Positions 16,850 to 26,697 of a stretch of 64,000 nt of DNA are shown here, in pieces. A program made the translations under genes and the position numbers. Under the pieces are notes generated by a model that did no database searches, was not told the DNA's origin, and worked only from the letters and a program-made list of their open reading frames with translations. Within the stretch, counting starts at the first letter, position 1, and each line of letters begins with the position of its first letter. Origin of the DNA: Bog-473 sp963788585. Lineage in GTDB: Bacteria; Actinomycetota; Acidimicrobiia; Acidimicrobiales; RAAP-2. The stretch spans positions 2,108,001 to 2,172,000 of the forward strand of contig CAWBHA010000003.1 in assembly GCA_963788585.1 (NCBI GenBank). The letters are read 5' to 3'.

Positions 16850-19261
16850 TTACGTGACCGACGGGCTCGAGGCCGACACGACGGGACGCGAGACGTCAGT
16901 TTCGTCTGCTTGGGTGCTTTCGCCTGAGGCCGGTGACGCCGGCTTGCGTCGCCGGACGACAACGGCCGCGACGATCAGTGCGAGGCCTGTGCCTGCTGCG
17001 ACGACGAGCCCCTCAGTGAACCGGTCCGGCCAGTAGTGCAGTTCGACGACGTGTCTTCCGGGAGGAATCCGCGCCTGGAACATCGTCGAGAGGTAGGGCG
17101 TCAGCGCCAACGGCCGGCCGTCGATCGTGGCCTGCCATCCTGGCACCGAGGAGACGTGCAGCCGGAGAACCTGAGGGGTGGACGCGCCCGTGACGACGCG
17201 TAGCGCTGAAGGACCGGTCCACTCGACGGGTACCGTCTTGCCCGGCGCGTCGGTCGACGGCCAGGCGGTCGACGATGCCGGCACCAGAGTCGCCGTGCCG
17301 GATCCGGGGATGCGATACAGATCTTCGTTTCCAACCTGCCCCACGAAGACACTCCCGGAGGGAGCGGCAGCTCCTCGTGACACGAGCACGTAGGAGATGC
17401 CGTAGCGACGGGCGATCTTTGCGCTGGGTATGCCCGGAATGAATTCGTAGACGCTCTTGAATCCGGCGGAGGCGTGGTACAAGGAGCTCCAGTCGGTGAA
17501 GTAGGTCAACGGTACGATCGGGTCGTACACGGCAAATTCGTCAACTCCGTACGGGACATTCGTGTCCGGGGCCAATCCCAGACCGGACCCTCCGAATCCG
17601 TTCTTCTGGACACCCAGGCCGACCAGCGACGAGCCCACATCGCGTTGTAAGGCGGTGACCACTGGTGTCGGTGGGTACATGGACGAGCTCGATGAAGGGA
17701 TCGGCCCGTCGTCGACGACGAGGAACACCGTCTGGCAGATCAACAACGCGCCCGCAAGACCGAACGTCAGGAGAGAGAGCCTTCTTGGATCCCATTGACG
17801 GCCGTGTGATCGTCGGTCGGTGAAGAGCAGGATGGCGAATGCCGCGAGGCCCACGGCAGTCGACACGACGGGCCAGACGAAGCTCTCCGCGCGCACATGC
17901 GCGGCCTGCGCGGGCAGGTTGCCCCTTGCGAACAGCCAGACAAGACCCAGCACCACCGCGATCACCCCGAAGGAACCAAGGGCCCACCGAATGGCCTGCC
18001 TGCGCTCCACCCGTCGGAAGACGGTGTCGAGCCCCACTGCCGCCAGCATGGCCAGGCAGAATGCCACCGGAATGAGCGATCGAGTCCACAACGAGCCGCC
18101 GATCGCGGGAAGCGCGCTCAGGAATCTGTCCATGGGCTCCAAGATGGCGGCAAGCATGGCGACCACTGCGCCCGCCGCGAGGCCCACCACCTCGGGTCGC
18201 CGCCAGCGAACACCGACGGCGACGACCGCGAGCGCCAGCGCGATGGCTCCGACATACACCCACTGTTCCTCGTAGAAGCCTTGTGCGTTCGCGAAGCTCC
18301 CCCGGAGCGGCTGTCCCCAGAAGCTCTGGAAGATCGTCGCCAGCACTTGGGAAGGCGGGTCCACGGGGAGCGAGGCGGCTGTTGTCCGGACCGAAGCGTT
18401 CGCCAGCTGGATGCCGGGAAGAACTAAGGGCGCGGAAAGGCCGACGCCCACGATGCTGGCCACGGCGAGATCGACGATCGGTCGACGCACCGGCCAATTC
18501 CCCTGCAGGACGAACTTGCGCCAAAGGAGCACGATCACCACAAAGACGCCGAGAGGGAGAAGGATGATCACCTCGATCTGTGGGTTGCCAGCCAGAATTG
18601 AAAAGGCAAAGGCCACCGCGAACAAGACGACCGACCACAACCGATGGCTCCCGCGGAGGATGAGCACGACAGCGGCGAACTGCCATCCGGCCCACGACAT
18701 CACCGATGTGTCGGGGAGCCCGAGGTAGCCCCAGAACGGTCCGCTCAGTACCCACGTCGTCCCGGCGAATGCGCACGCCACCGGGTGGAGTCGCAACACC
18801 CGTCCGAAGAAGTAGGCCCCCGTTCCTCCGACACTGAGCGAGACGAGGATCTGAACCCAGAAGACAAACCGGAGCGGCGTGATGTAGCTCACCAAAGCGG
18901 GAAGACTGAAGGCCCCGGAACCGAAATTGAACGCCAGAGGCGTCCCGAGGGCCTCGTCGCGGATCCATAGCGGTACGTGGCCCTGGTGTACCTGTATCCA
19001 TGCCGCCTGGATCCAGGGGACGACCTCGTCGCTGATGTCCGCCGTCACCGCATTGTGCACGATGGCGCCTGGGTGTGCCGTGAGGCCGTAGGTCGAGAGG
19101 AAGTCGAAGGATCCGATGTACGGCCCGCGAAGGAGCGCCGGCACGAGCGCCAGGAAGGCAGCGACGAGCACCCAGAGGACACCCACGACGTCGGGCCAAT
19201 AGGACCGCGTCCGCTCTTCGATGGGAGCGAAGCTCTTCGCGCCAGGCTCCTCGGCCACCAT
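16850..19261 (-). CDS. YfhO-like polytopic membrane protein (803 aa)
   Basis: ATG 19261 has GGAGG just upstream, so the longer frame to 19519 is rejected. The protein has about 13-14 membrane helices. Its N-terminal loop (about residues 50-110) reads PWIQAAWIQVHQGHVPLWIRDEALGTPLAFN, given here only as key elements: PWIQ, PLW and GTPLAFN. A C-terminal extracytoplasmic beta-rich domain contains VPGWQATIDGRPL and ARIPPGRHVVELHYWP. This matches the YfhO family, which in Firmicutes takes part in lipoteichoic-acid or glycolipid glycosylation as a GT-C-like enzyme. The same family has a second copy at 49658-52072. It probably adds sugars from a lipid donor outside the membrane. Confidence 0.8.
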   Translation of the reverse strand: MVAEEPGAKSFAPIEERTRSYWPDVVGVLWVLVAAFLALVPALLRGPYIGSFDFLSTYGLTAHPGAIVHNAVTADISDEVVPWIQAAWIQVHQGHVPLWIRDEALGTPLAFNFGSGAFSLPALVSYITPLRFVFWVQILVSLSVGGTGAYFFGRVLRLHPVACAFAGTTWVLSGPFWGYLGLPDTSVMSWAGWQFAAVVLILRGSHRLWSVVLFAVAFAFSILAGNPQIEVIILLPLGVFVVIVLLWRKFVLQGNWPVRRPIVDLAVASIVGVGLSAPLVLPGIQLANASVRTTAASLPVDPPSQVLATIFQSFWGQPLRGSFANAQGFYEEQWVYVGAIALALAVVAVGVRWRRPEVVGLAAGAVVAMLAAILEPMDRFLSALPAIGGSLWTRSLIPVAFCLAMLAAVGLDTVFRRVERRQAIRWALGSFGVIAVVLGLVWLFARGNLPAQAAHVRAESFVWPVVSTAVGLAAFAILLFTDRRSHGRQWDPRRLSLLTFGLAGALLICQTVFLVVDDGPIPSSSSSMYPPTPVVTALQRDVGSSLVGLGVQKNGFGGSGLGLAPDTNVPYGVDEFAVYDPIVPLTYFTDWSSLYHASAGFKSVYEFIPGIPSAKIARRYGISYVLVSRGAAAPSGSVFVGQVGNEDLYRIPGSGTATLVPASSTAWPSTDAPGKTVPVEWTGPSALRVVTGASTPQVLRLHVSSVPGWQATIDGRPLALTPYLSTMFQARIPPGRHVVELHYWPDRFTEGLVVAAGTGLALIVAAVVVRRRKPASPASGESTQADETDVSRPVVSASSPSVT

Positions 19262-19303
19262 CGATCCCTCCAATGAGCGGTCGACCCCCACCACCGCACT
19301 GGG

Positions 19304-19309
19304 ATGGTA
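19304..19309 (-). promoter_or_regulatory. -10 (TACCAT) for the YfhO-like gene
   Basis: GTTACCATCC lies about 45 bases before the start on the minus strand. The same TACCAT hexamer recurs upstream of the two minus-strand acyltransferases. Confidence 0.3.
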
Positions 19310-19530
19310 ACGGGCGGCATCGGACCATGCAATCCGGGGTCGCCCGATGGGACACCTGTGGCGACGCCAAACGGATTGACTGGCTTCAAGTCCCGCACAG
19401 ACGTATCGGCCCGGGACTGTTGCTTCCTTCATGTACCGATGCGACGAAACGCGCGCCTCCCCACTACACCAGTCCCTGAAGGGAGAACCACACGTCTGTT
19501 GGGGGCGATTCTTCGGCACAGAACGCTGTG

Positions 19531-19536
19531 TAGGAT
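19531..19536 (+). promoter_or_regulatory. Leaderless -10 (TAGGAT) for the AglD-like gene
   Basis: TAGGAT ends six bases before ATG 19543 and no ribosome binding site is present, so the transcript should start at the A of ATG. Confidence 0.5.
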
Positions 19537-19542
19537 TTTACG

Positions 19543-20517
19543 ATGACGGGTGATAACGGCGAAGGCGTTTCGGGTGGGAGGAACCTGAAACTCGCGCTCC
19601 GTCTGGCGGGGTTCGTCTTCGTCGCGCTGTGCATTGCCTTCGTCGTCCACCTGCTGATCCGAGATTGGCCCGAGACCTCCGACGCACTCCGGCACGCTAC
19701 GTTGTGGTGGCTCGTGCCGGCGGCCGTCTGTGCGGTCGCCGGGATGTTGATCTTGGCCTGGCGGTGGGGGGCGGCAATCGTGGCGGTAGGGGGAGAACCT
19801 GCCGGTGTCCACCGTCTCCTCAGCGCGTTCTTCGTCGGAGAAGCCGGCAAGTACATACCGGGCGCCGTCTGGGCGATGCTCGGACGAGGTGAACTGGCCC
19901 GCCGCGAAGGGTACGAGCGATCGATCGCGTACTCCAGCGTTGCCCTCTCCGTGATCGGCTGTTATCTGGCAGCGGCGCTTACTGCGCTCATTTTGGCCGT
20001 CGTTTCCCTGATCGGGGGCTCCATCGACATGCCTTGGTGGCCCGTTGCCACGGTCGCGGCGATCGGCATCGCTGCCATCCATCCCGCAGTGAGTCGCCGA
20101 CTCCTCGCGCTCACCAGTCGCGTGTTCGGGCGGACGCTGACGGTGGAGATCCCGAGTTGGACTCGCTGCTTGCGTCTGACCGGTACGTACGTACCGGTCT
20201 GGATCCTGATCGGCGCCTCCACCACGCTGGTGACGAAGTCGCTGGTCGCCCATCCGCCGATCGCACGAGTCGCGCTCGCCGCCGTCGTGAGTTGGATCAT
20301 CGGGTTCGTCACTCCGTCACCGGGAGGGATCGGGGTTCGTGAGGCCGTCTTCGTGGCACTTGCCGGGGTAGCCGCAGGCCCGGCGGCCGCGGCTGCGATT
20401 CTGGCCCGGGTGCTTTTCGTCCTCATTGACGGCTCTGGCGCCGGACTAGGTTGGTTGGTCCTGCGGGGCACGGAACCCACGCGAGCGTTCGGGATGACGA
20501 GGAAGCGGACGATTTGA
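19543..20517 (+). CDS. AglD / lysylphosphatidylglycerol-synthase-TM-like membrane protein
   Basis: The 324-residue protein has about eight membrane helices and two family signatures: FFVGEAGKYIPGAVWAM near residue 100 and FVTPSPGGIGVREA near residue 260. These match the LPG_synthase_TM / UPF0104 family. Members are found beside GT2 enzymes and are proposed to flip or help transfer polyprenyl-linked sugars. The stop overlaps the start of a GT2 gene by TTGA, so the two are coupled. The likely job is membrane translocation of the sugar made by the GT2 neighbour. Confidence 0.85.
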   Translation: MTGDNGEGVSGGRNLKLALRLAGFVFVALCIAFVVHLLIRDWPETSDALRHATLWWLVPAAVCAVAGMLILAWRWGAAIVAVGGEPAGVHRLLSAFFVGEAGKYIPGAVWAMLGRGELARREGYERSIAYSSVALSVIGCYLAAALTALILAVVSLIGGSIDMPWWPVATVAAIGIAAIHPAVSRRLLALTSRVFGRTLTVEIPSWTRCLRLTGTYVPVWILIGASTTLVTKSLVAHPPIARVALAAVVSWIIGFVTPSPGGIGVREAVFVALAGVAAGPAAAAAILARVLFVLIDGSGAGLGWLVLRGTEPTRAFGMTRKRTI

Positions 20518-21542
20518 GCGTCGAAGAGGTCCATTCAGGGTCCGATGGTGGGAGGGCAGGTGCCGTCGCCGGTGCGGGCGGCCTCGCCGACGCGAGCGCT
20601 CGGCCGCAGACCCTCTCCATGATTGTTCCTGCGCTGAACGAGGCCGAGAATCTGGTCGAGACCGTCCCGCAGGCCATCGCAGTGCTCGAAGGCATGGATG
20701 TCGACTACGAGGTCCTCGTGGTCGACGACGGCAGCACCGATGGAACCCCTCGGGTCATGCAGCGCCTCTGTGCCGAGTATCCACATCTGCGCAGCGTCCG
20801 CTTGCGCCGGAATGCGGGCAAGGCCGCTGCCCTCTCCATTGGCTTCGATCTTGCGAAGAATGACGTCTTCGTGATGATGGATGCAGATGGCCAGGATGAA
20901 CCGCGTGAGATCCCGGCGCTGCTGGCCAAACTCGAAGATGGGTTCGATCTGGTGACCGGACGTCGGGAGACGCGGCAGGACCGATTCTTGAAACGACACA
21001 CCTCCCAGCTCTACAACGCCACAACAGCATGGGTGAGCGGAGTACCCGGCCGCGACTTCAATAGTGGACTGAAGGTCCTTCGTCGCGAAGTTGCCGAGTC
21101 AGTCGACCTCTACGGCGAGCTCCACCGCTATCTCCCGGTGCTCGCCGACTGGGCCGGCTTCTCGGTGACCGAGGTCGAGGTGGAACACCATCCTCGACTG
21201 CACGGCAAGACCAAGTACGGAGTGGCGAGGTTCTGGCGTGGCTTGTTCGACCTAGGCACCGTCAAATTCATCACGTCGTACAACCGTCGACCCTTCCATC
21301 TTTTCGGCGGTGTGGGCCTCGTCTCGGCACTCATCGGTACCGGTCTCCTCATCTGGATGTTCGTCCGCCACGTCATGGGTCTCCCGGTGGGGGACCATCC
21401 CGCCCTCATCACGGGTGTGCTCTTTGAGGTCGTGGCGGTGCAGCTCCTGTCGTTCGGGTTGCTCGGAGAGCTCCTCGTCTACCTGATCACGACGCGTGGC
21501 CGTGACGGGCCGCTGCTGCCGGCAGAAATCACGGAACGGTAA
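20514..21542 (+). CDS. GT2 polyprenyl-phosphate glycosyltransferase
   Basis: The start is taken as TTG 20514, overlapping the upstream stop (TTGA). Upstream in-frame codons lie inside the preceding gene. The 342-residue product has the GT2 motifs SMIVPALNEAENL, VLVVDDGSTDGTP and MMDADGQDEP, then FNSGLKVLRRE and HGKTKYG. Two C-terminal membrane helices follow (about residues 260-325). This is the layout of dolichol/undecaprenyl-phosphate mannosyl- or glucosyltransferases. It should load polyprenyl phosphate for the extracytoplasmic enzymes of the locus. It converges on a methyltransferase gene 18 bases away. Confidence 0.9.
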   Translation: MSVEEVHSGSDGGRAGAVAGAGGLADASARPQTLSMIVPALNEAENLVETVPQAIAVLEGMDVDYEVLVVDDGSTDGTPRVMQRLCAEYPHLRSVRLRRNAGKAAALSIGFDLAKNDVFVMMDADGQDEPREIPALLAKLEDGFDLVTGRRETRQDRFLKRHTSQLYNATTAWVSGVPGRDFNSGLKVLRREVAESVDLYGELHRYLPVLADWAGFSVTEVEVEHHPRLHGKTKYGVARFWRGLFDLGTVKFITSYNRRPFHLFGGVGLVSALIGTGLLIWMFVRHVMGLPVGDHPALITGVLFEVVAVQLLSFGLLGELLVYLITTRGRDGPLLPAEITER

Positions 21543-21560
21543 GGCCGCCGCCCGACTTCG

Positions 21561-22247
21561 TCACGAAGCGGAACTCGGGGCTGGGACGACTCGTGTCGCA
21601 GAGTCTCTGTCCACACCGAATGGCGTGGCCACCGCGACGATCCAGGGGAAGCACGAAGAGACGTTTGCCTCTCGGAAGTGTCGGCGCAAGAGGAGGCGGA
21701 GCGTCGAAGGCCGGAAGTGTTGCACGTGCTCCGGATTGTTGCCCCAGCGTCCGATGTCTTTTCCCCGGCATAGGTTGCCGAGTCGGAAGTAGGGCTCCCA
21801 GGGAACGGAGACGATGCAGCGCCCCCGGCAGATGCGGGCCAGCTCGGTCACTGCGCGTTCCGGCGCTTCGAGGTGCTCGAGAACCTCGAGGCACGTGACG
21901 ACGTCGACGCTCTGGTCGGCGAAGGGCAACATACCGGCGTCGCCCCTGATGCCGGAGGCGGTGGGAAGCCGTTGCAAGGCTCGGGCGAGCTTGTCGTCGC
22001 GATATTCGACCCCGACCAGCAATCGGGCACGCGGCTGCATCGCCTCGAGGGCCAGGCCCTCGCCGATGCCGATGTCGACCCAGGTGCCACTGGTCGAACC
22101 GGTTGCTGCTCCGAGATGTCGAAGCATCCGAGCAATCAGTCTTCTCACGACAACGTTGCGGCTGGAGTACTTCGCCTCATCCTCTCCTGCCGCCGACAAT
22201 GCGGCACCAGAGGGTAAACCGATGGGTTCCGGGGCCGTTCCGGTCAT
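21561..22247 (-). CDS. Class I SAM methyltransferase
   Basis: The ATG at 22247 is chosen because a TACGAT -10 element sits six bases upstream; the open frame extends to 22343. The 228 residues include motif I TWVDIGIGEGL, an acidic motif II GVEYRDD, and DVVTCLEVLEHLEAPERAV, typical of the Methyltransf_11 group. A later segment GRWGNNPEHVQHFRP resembles methyltransferases acting on lipid-linked or glycan substrates. It stands between a GT2 gene and the first acyltransferase. Confidence 0.8.
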   Translation of the reverse strand: MTGTAPEPIGLPSGAALSAAGEDEAKYSSRNVVVRRLIARMLRHLGAATGSTSGTWVDIGIGEGLALEAMQPRARLLVGVEYRDDKLARALQRLPTASGIRGDAGMLPFADQSVDVVTCLEVLEHLEAPERAVTELARICRGRCIVSVPWEPYFRLGNLCRGKDIGRWGNNPEHVQHFRPSTLRLLLRRHFREANVSSCFPWIVAVATPFGVDRDSATRVVPAPSSAS

Positions 22248-22253
22248 GGTCGG

Positions 22254-22259
22254 ATCGTA
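22254..22259 (-). promoter_or_regulatory. Leaderless -10 (TACGAT) for the methyltransferase
   Basis: On the minus strand TACGAT is followed by six bases and the ATG at 22247. This decides the start. Confidence 0.4.
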
Positions 22260-22439
22260 CAGGAGCGCTAGGTGTCGCAGGAACGGGACGCGTCGCCACA
22301 CTGAGTTGGGACGCTGAGAAATCGCCAATGGCGACCAAATCATGGCGCGACCACCGGACTAGGGTCGGGCCGTGGTGGCGAGTCTCGTAGGACCGTTGGC
22401 AGGGTTGCAAGCCCGCGCCGGTATGCCACATATGGTGTG

Positions 22440-24497
22440 ATGCCGGTCGCAGTCGATCGCTACACCATCACCGGTGACGAGGCGGGAACCCCGCCCGGCG
22501 ACCGGAAGTTCCGGCCAGACGTGCAGGGAATGCGCGCCATTGCCATCCTGCTGGCACTCGTCTACCACGCCGGAGTGCCGGGATTCAGCGGCGGCTACGT
22601 CGGCATCGAAGTCTTCTTCGTCATCTCCGGCTTTGTCATCACCGGACTGTTGCTGCGCGAGCGCGAGGGAACTGGGACGAACTCCCTCCGCAGCTTCTAC
22701 GGAAGGCGCGCTCGACGGATCATCCCGGCGGCCACTCTCGTCATCATCGTGACGGTCATCGTCACCTACCACTCGCTCGGACCCCTGATCGGCCACGAGA
22801 CGGCGGTCGATGGCCAATGGGCAGCCCTCTTCCTCGCCAACTTCCACTTCGAGGCCGTCCATACCAATTACCTCGTCGCGCAGTCGCCGCCGTCGCCGCT
22901 CCTGAACTACTGGTCCCTGGGCGTCGAGGAGCAGTTCTACATCGTGTATCCGACGCTCTTCCTGCTCATCGGACTATGGGCACGGAGGGGATCGTTCAGG
23001 GCGCGTCTGACGGTGATCCTCGTCGCCGTGATCGTCGCCTCCTACACGTATTCGATCGTCTACACGTCGGTGGACGCTCAGGGCGCATACTTCTCATTGC
23101 TCACCCGATCATGGGAGCTCGCTCTGGGCGGCCTCATCGCCGTACATGGCCGCCATCTCCAACGCATTCCGCAGGCCTGGGCGGCAGTCGTATCTTGGGT
23201 GGGGTTGACGGTGATCCTGGTGTCCAGTGTCACGTTGACCGGGTCCAGCGTGTACCCCGGGGCCCTCGTGGCCATCCCGACCCTCGGAGCCGGGCTCGTC
23301 ATCGCTGGCGGGGCGGCGCAGCCAGCGTGGGGAGTCGAACGCCTGCTCCGGCGCAAGTCGTTCCAGTTCGTCGCCGCCATCTCCTTCCCGTTGTACCTGT
23401 GGCACTGGCCGATCCTCGAGATCGCGGCGCAGAGCCGTGGGGTGGCGAGCCTGCCTGTGTGGGACAACATCTTGCTCTTGCTCCTGGCGGGCGTTCTGGC
23501 GACGTTGACCTACTACTTCTTCGAGAATCCGATACGTCACGCCCGCGTCCTGGCGCGGCGAAAATGGGCCAGCGTTGTCATGGGGCTGTGCCTCGTCGCT
23601 GCCACGCTTGTGGTGACCACATACGAGCAACACCGGCCCACGGTGGACCTCGGAGCCATCGCGACGGCCTCGTCGGGCTCCGACTGCCCGTCACCCGCAC
23701 AAAGCCTCGTGGCGGGATTGAGATCGACCTATACGTCGGGACATCCCCAAAAAGCGGAGACGTCGGACTTGCAATCGGTGGTCGTAATCGGGGACTCGAC
23801 CTCGTGCACGCTACTTCCGGGACTTCAGGCTGTGGGTCCAACTTACGGAATGCGGTTCGATACCGGTGCGGTGATCGGATGTGGGATCGTCAGTGGCCAG
23901 GTCGCGCCCCTCTACATCTACGGCGACGTGAACGTCTCGGCATATACGAAAAGATGTCAGGACGAAGCCAACCTCGCTGAAACCCAAGCCATCGAGCGCT
24001 ATCGGCCGAGCCTCATCGTGTGGGGAAGCACGGACGAGAGCGCCTCGATCGTGGTCAAAACACGGTCGGGGAGCACGGTTCTCAGCTCGGGGTCTGCTGC
24101 GTGGAGATCCGTGATGCTCGAACGGTTGGATACACGCGTGAGAGAACTTGTCGGTACTGGAGCCAAGGTGATTCTCCTGTTGGAACCGCCGCCGGTGAAC
24201 AAGACTGGAGGCAAAGGCCCGGTGGATTCCACCGATATCGCCTATGAGCGCATGAATGCGCTCCTGACTGAGGTGGCGGCACGCCACCCAGGCCACGTCG
24301 GACTTGTGGACCTGGAGGCGCGGGTGTGTCCTACCGGACCGCCGTGCCAGTTCGTGGTTGACGGGTTCGGCTCAACTATTGCGACGGCAACGCAGGCGAT
24401 CAGACCTGACCTGGTTCACTATCTGCCGGCCGGCTCGCTCTGGGTGGCGAGGTGGTTGGTACCGCAGATCGCAGCGGAGGCAAAGAAGCTCTCGTGA
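22440..24497 (+). CDS. Acyltransferase-3 / SGNH membrane protein (copy 1)
   Basis: From ATG 22440 the product is 685 residues, the same as copy 2 from its equivalent ATG; a GTG three bases earlier is possible. After a cytoplasmic RPDVQGMRAIAI segment comes an OafA/YrhL-type acyltransferase-3 domain (about residues 25-370). It has YHAGVPGFSGGYVGIEVFFVISGF as the active-site region (key residues H near 41, FFVISGF) and ten or so helices. The C-terminal SGNH-hydrolase-like domain (about 420-680) has IGDSTSCTLLPG with the nucleophile Ser, and RPDLVHY with the DxxH pair. Such proteins move acetyl or other acyl groups across the membrane onto extracellular glycans. The paired cysteines (NxCP, IGCG, KRCQ, RVCP, PPC) suggest a disulfide-stabilised outer domain. 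Confidence 0.85.
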   Translation: MPVAVDRYTITGDEAGTPPGDRKFRPDVQGMRAIAILLALVYHAGVPGFSGGYVGIEVFFVISGFVITGLLLREREGTGTNSLRSFYGRRARRIIPAATLVIIVTVIVTYHSLGPLIGHETAVDGQWAALFLANFHFEAVHTNYLVAQSPPSPLLNYWSLGVEEQFYIVYPTLFLLIGLWARRGSFRARLTVILVAVIVASYTYSIVYTSVDAQGAYFSLLTRSWELALGGLIAVHGRHLQRIPQAWAAVVSWVGLTVILVSSVTLTGSSVYPGALVAIPTLGAGLVIAGGAAQPAWGVERLLRRKSFQFVAAISFPLYLWHWPILEIAAQSRGVASLPVWDNILLLLLAGVLATLTYYFFENPIRHARVLARRKWASVVMGLCLVAATLVVTTYEQHRPTVDLGAIATASSGSDCPSPAQSLVAGLRSTYTSGHPQKAETSDLQSVVVIGDSTSCTLLPGLQAVGPTYGMRFDTGAVIGCGIVSGQVAPLYIYGDVNVSAYTKRCQDEANLAETQAIERYRPSLIVWGSTDESASIVVKTRSGSTVLSSGSAAWRSVMLERLDTRVRELVGTGAKVILLLEPPPVNKTGGKGPVDSTDIAYERMNALLTEVAARHPGHVGLVDLEARVCPTGPPCQFVVDGFGSTIATATQAIRPDLVHYLPAGSLWVARWLVPQIAAEAKKLS

Positions 24498-24593
24498 CGA
24501 CTGCCGAAATCTCCTGCCGGGTCGCTGACCGGATTGCACCGTCGAAGTCTGTCGTGATGGTTCACTGGAGCAGCAACAAGAACTGTGGTCCCG

Positions 24594-26651
24594 ATGTCTG
24601 TCACAGTCGATCCTGACACAATCGCAGGAGACCAGGCCGGAACCGCTCCGGGTGATCGCTCCTTTCGTCCCGATGTCCAGGGTCTCCGTGCCGTGGCGAT
24701 CCTCCTGGTTGTCCTCTACCACGCCGACATACCCGGGATCAGCGGTGGCTATGTCGGAGTCGACGTCTTCTTCGTCATCTCCGGCTTTGTCATCAGCGGC
24801 GTCCTGCTGCGAGAACGCCAGGCGAATGGACGGACATCGCTGCGAAGCTTTTACGGACGGCGAGCGCGACGCATCATTCCGGCGGCCACGTTGGTCATCG
24901 TCGTCACAGTTATCGCGGCTTTCCACTTTCTGGGCCCACTGACCGGTCACGACACCGCGGTCGATGGCCAATGGGCCGCAGTGTTTCTGGCCAACTTCCA
25001 CTTCGCCGCCTCGCAGACGAACTACCTCGCCTCGCAGCAGCCGCCGTCGGCGCTGCAGAACTATTGGTCGCTTGCCGTCGAAGAGCAGTTCTACATTATC
25101 TATCCGACAATTTTTCTCGTCACCGCTCGGTTAGCCAGGGGGATTTCGCTGAGGGCCCGGCTGGCCGTCGTGCTCCTCGCCGTCATCGTCGCCTCGTATG
25201 CGTTCTCGATCGTGTTCACGTCGACGAACGCGCCGAGTGCGTTTTTCTCCCCTCTGACACGAGCGTGGGAGCTTGCCCTCGGAGGGCTCATCGCCGTCGC
25301 CAGCCAGAGCCTCCGACGCCTGCCGCAGTCCCTGGCGGCACTGATGTCGTGGCTCGGACTTGGCGCGATCGTGGTGGCAAGCACCACCTTGACGTCGGCG
25401 AGCGTCTACCCCGGCGCCCTTGTGGCCATTCCGGTCCTCGGCGCGGGTTTGATCATCGCCGGCGGGGCAGCCGAACCGACATGGGGGGTCGAATGCCTCC
25501 TGCGGCAAAGGCCGTTCCAGTTGCTGGGACTCATCTCGTATTCGTTGTACCTGTGGCACTGGCCCGTCCTCGTCATCGCAACCCAGCACCGGGGTGCGAC
25601 GAGCCTCCCCGTGTGGGACAACGTCGTGTTGCTTCTCGTTGCGACACTCTTGGCGATCGTCACGTACGTTGTCCTCGAGAACCCAGTCCGCCATTCGACA
25701 TTCCTGAGACGACGACGTTGGGCCAGCATCGTCCTGGGCCTGTGCCTCGTCGCCGGCACGCTCGTGGTGACGACCTACGAGCAGCGCCGCCCTGTCGTAA
25801 GCCTGGGAAGCCTCGGGTCGCTGGCGTCTGGATCTGCCTGCCCACTACAACCAGAGAGTGTCGTGTCGAGCCTGAGGTCGACCTATGCGTCAGGTCATCC
25901 CCAGAAAAAGGAGAGTTCCGACCTCCAATCGGCCGTCGTCATCGGAGATTCGACGGCGTGCACGCTGCTTCCAGGACTCGACGCCGTGGGGCCGTCCTTC
26001 GGATTGCGATTCGAGAATGGTTCAGTCATCGGATGTGGGGTCGTCAGTGGCCAGGTCGCGCCCGTGTACATCTTCGGCGACGTAAACGCCGTGGCATATA
26101 CGAAGCGATGTCAGGGTGAAGCCAACCTTTCTGAAACCCAGGCAATCGGGCGCTATCGGCCGAGCATCATCGTCTGGGGAAGCACCGAGGAGCACAATTC
26201 GATCGTGGCCGACACGCCGAGCGGGAGCAAGGTCCTCGTCGCAGGATCTCAGCAGTGGAGATCGGTCATGTTGCATCGGATGAACGATCGCGTCGACCAA
26301 TTCCTGGCCACTGGCGCCAAGGTCATACTCCTTTTGGAGCCGCCGCAGGTGCACCCAAATGGAGCCATGGGCCCAGTGGATTCCACAGATATCGACTATG
26401 AGCACATGAATGCGCTCCTGACTGCGGTTGCGGCACGCCACCCGGGCAAGGTCGGAGTTGTGGACCTCGAAGCGCGGGTGTGCCCATCCGGGCCTCCCTG
26501 TCCGTTCGCGGTGGACGGGATCGGCTCGACCGTGGCGACGGAAAAGCAAGCGATCCGACCGGACTTTCTGCACTATCTGCCGGCCGGCTCGCTCTGGGTG
26601 GCGCGGTGGTTGGTGCCCCAGATCGCGGCCGAAGCCAAGAAGGTGTCGTGA
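24594..26651 (+). CDS. Acyltransferase-3 / SGNH membrane protein (copy 2, tandem duplicate)
   Basis: This 685-residue protein is closely similar to copy 1 along its whole length and lies 96 bases downstream on the same strand, a clear tandem duplication. It keeps the active-site region YHADIPGISGGYVGVDVFF, the SGNH serine in IGDSTACTLLPG and the DxxH element PDFLHY. The 3' ends are nearly identical at DNA level (..GGCTCGCTCTGGGTGGCG..). An in-frame GTG at 24585 is an alternative start. It should acylate the same class of surface glycan, perhaps at a different position. Confidence 0.85.
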   Translation: MSVTVDPDTIAGDQAGTAPGDRSFRPDVQGLRAVAILLVVLYHADIPGISGGYVGVDVFFVISGFVISGVLLRERQANGRTSLRSFYGRRARRIIPAATLVIVVTVIAAFHFLGPLTGHDTAVDGQWAAVFLANFHFAASQTNYLASQQPPSALQNYWSLAVEEQFYIIYPTIFLVTARLARGISLRARLAVVLLAVIVASYAFSIVFTSTNAPSAFFSPLTRAWELALGGLIAVASQSLRRLPQSLAALMSWLGLGAIVVASTTLTSASVYPGALVAIPVLGAGLIIAGGAAEPTWGVECLLRQRPFQLLGLISYSLYLWHWPVLVIATQHRGATSLPVWDNVVLLLVATLLAIVTYVVLENPVRHSTFLRRRRWASIVLGLCLVAGTLVVTTYEQRRPVVSLGSLGSLASGSACPLQPESVVSSLRSTYASGHPQKKESSDLQSAVVIGDSTACTLLPGLDAVGPSFGLRFENGSVIGCGVVSGQVAPVYIFGDVNAVAYTKRCQGEANLSETQAIGRYRPSIIVWGSTEEHNSIVADTPSGSKVLVAGSQQWRSVMLHRMNDRVDQFLATGAKVILLLEPPQVHPNGAMGPVDSTDIDYEHMNALLTAVAARHPGKVGVVDLEARVCPSGPPCPFAVDGIGSTVATEKQAIRPDFLHYLPAGSLWVARWLVPQIAAEAKKVS

Positions 26652-26697
26652 CTCCCCCAACCACGACCTGATGGCCACCCGGTGGCATAGTTGGGGG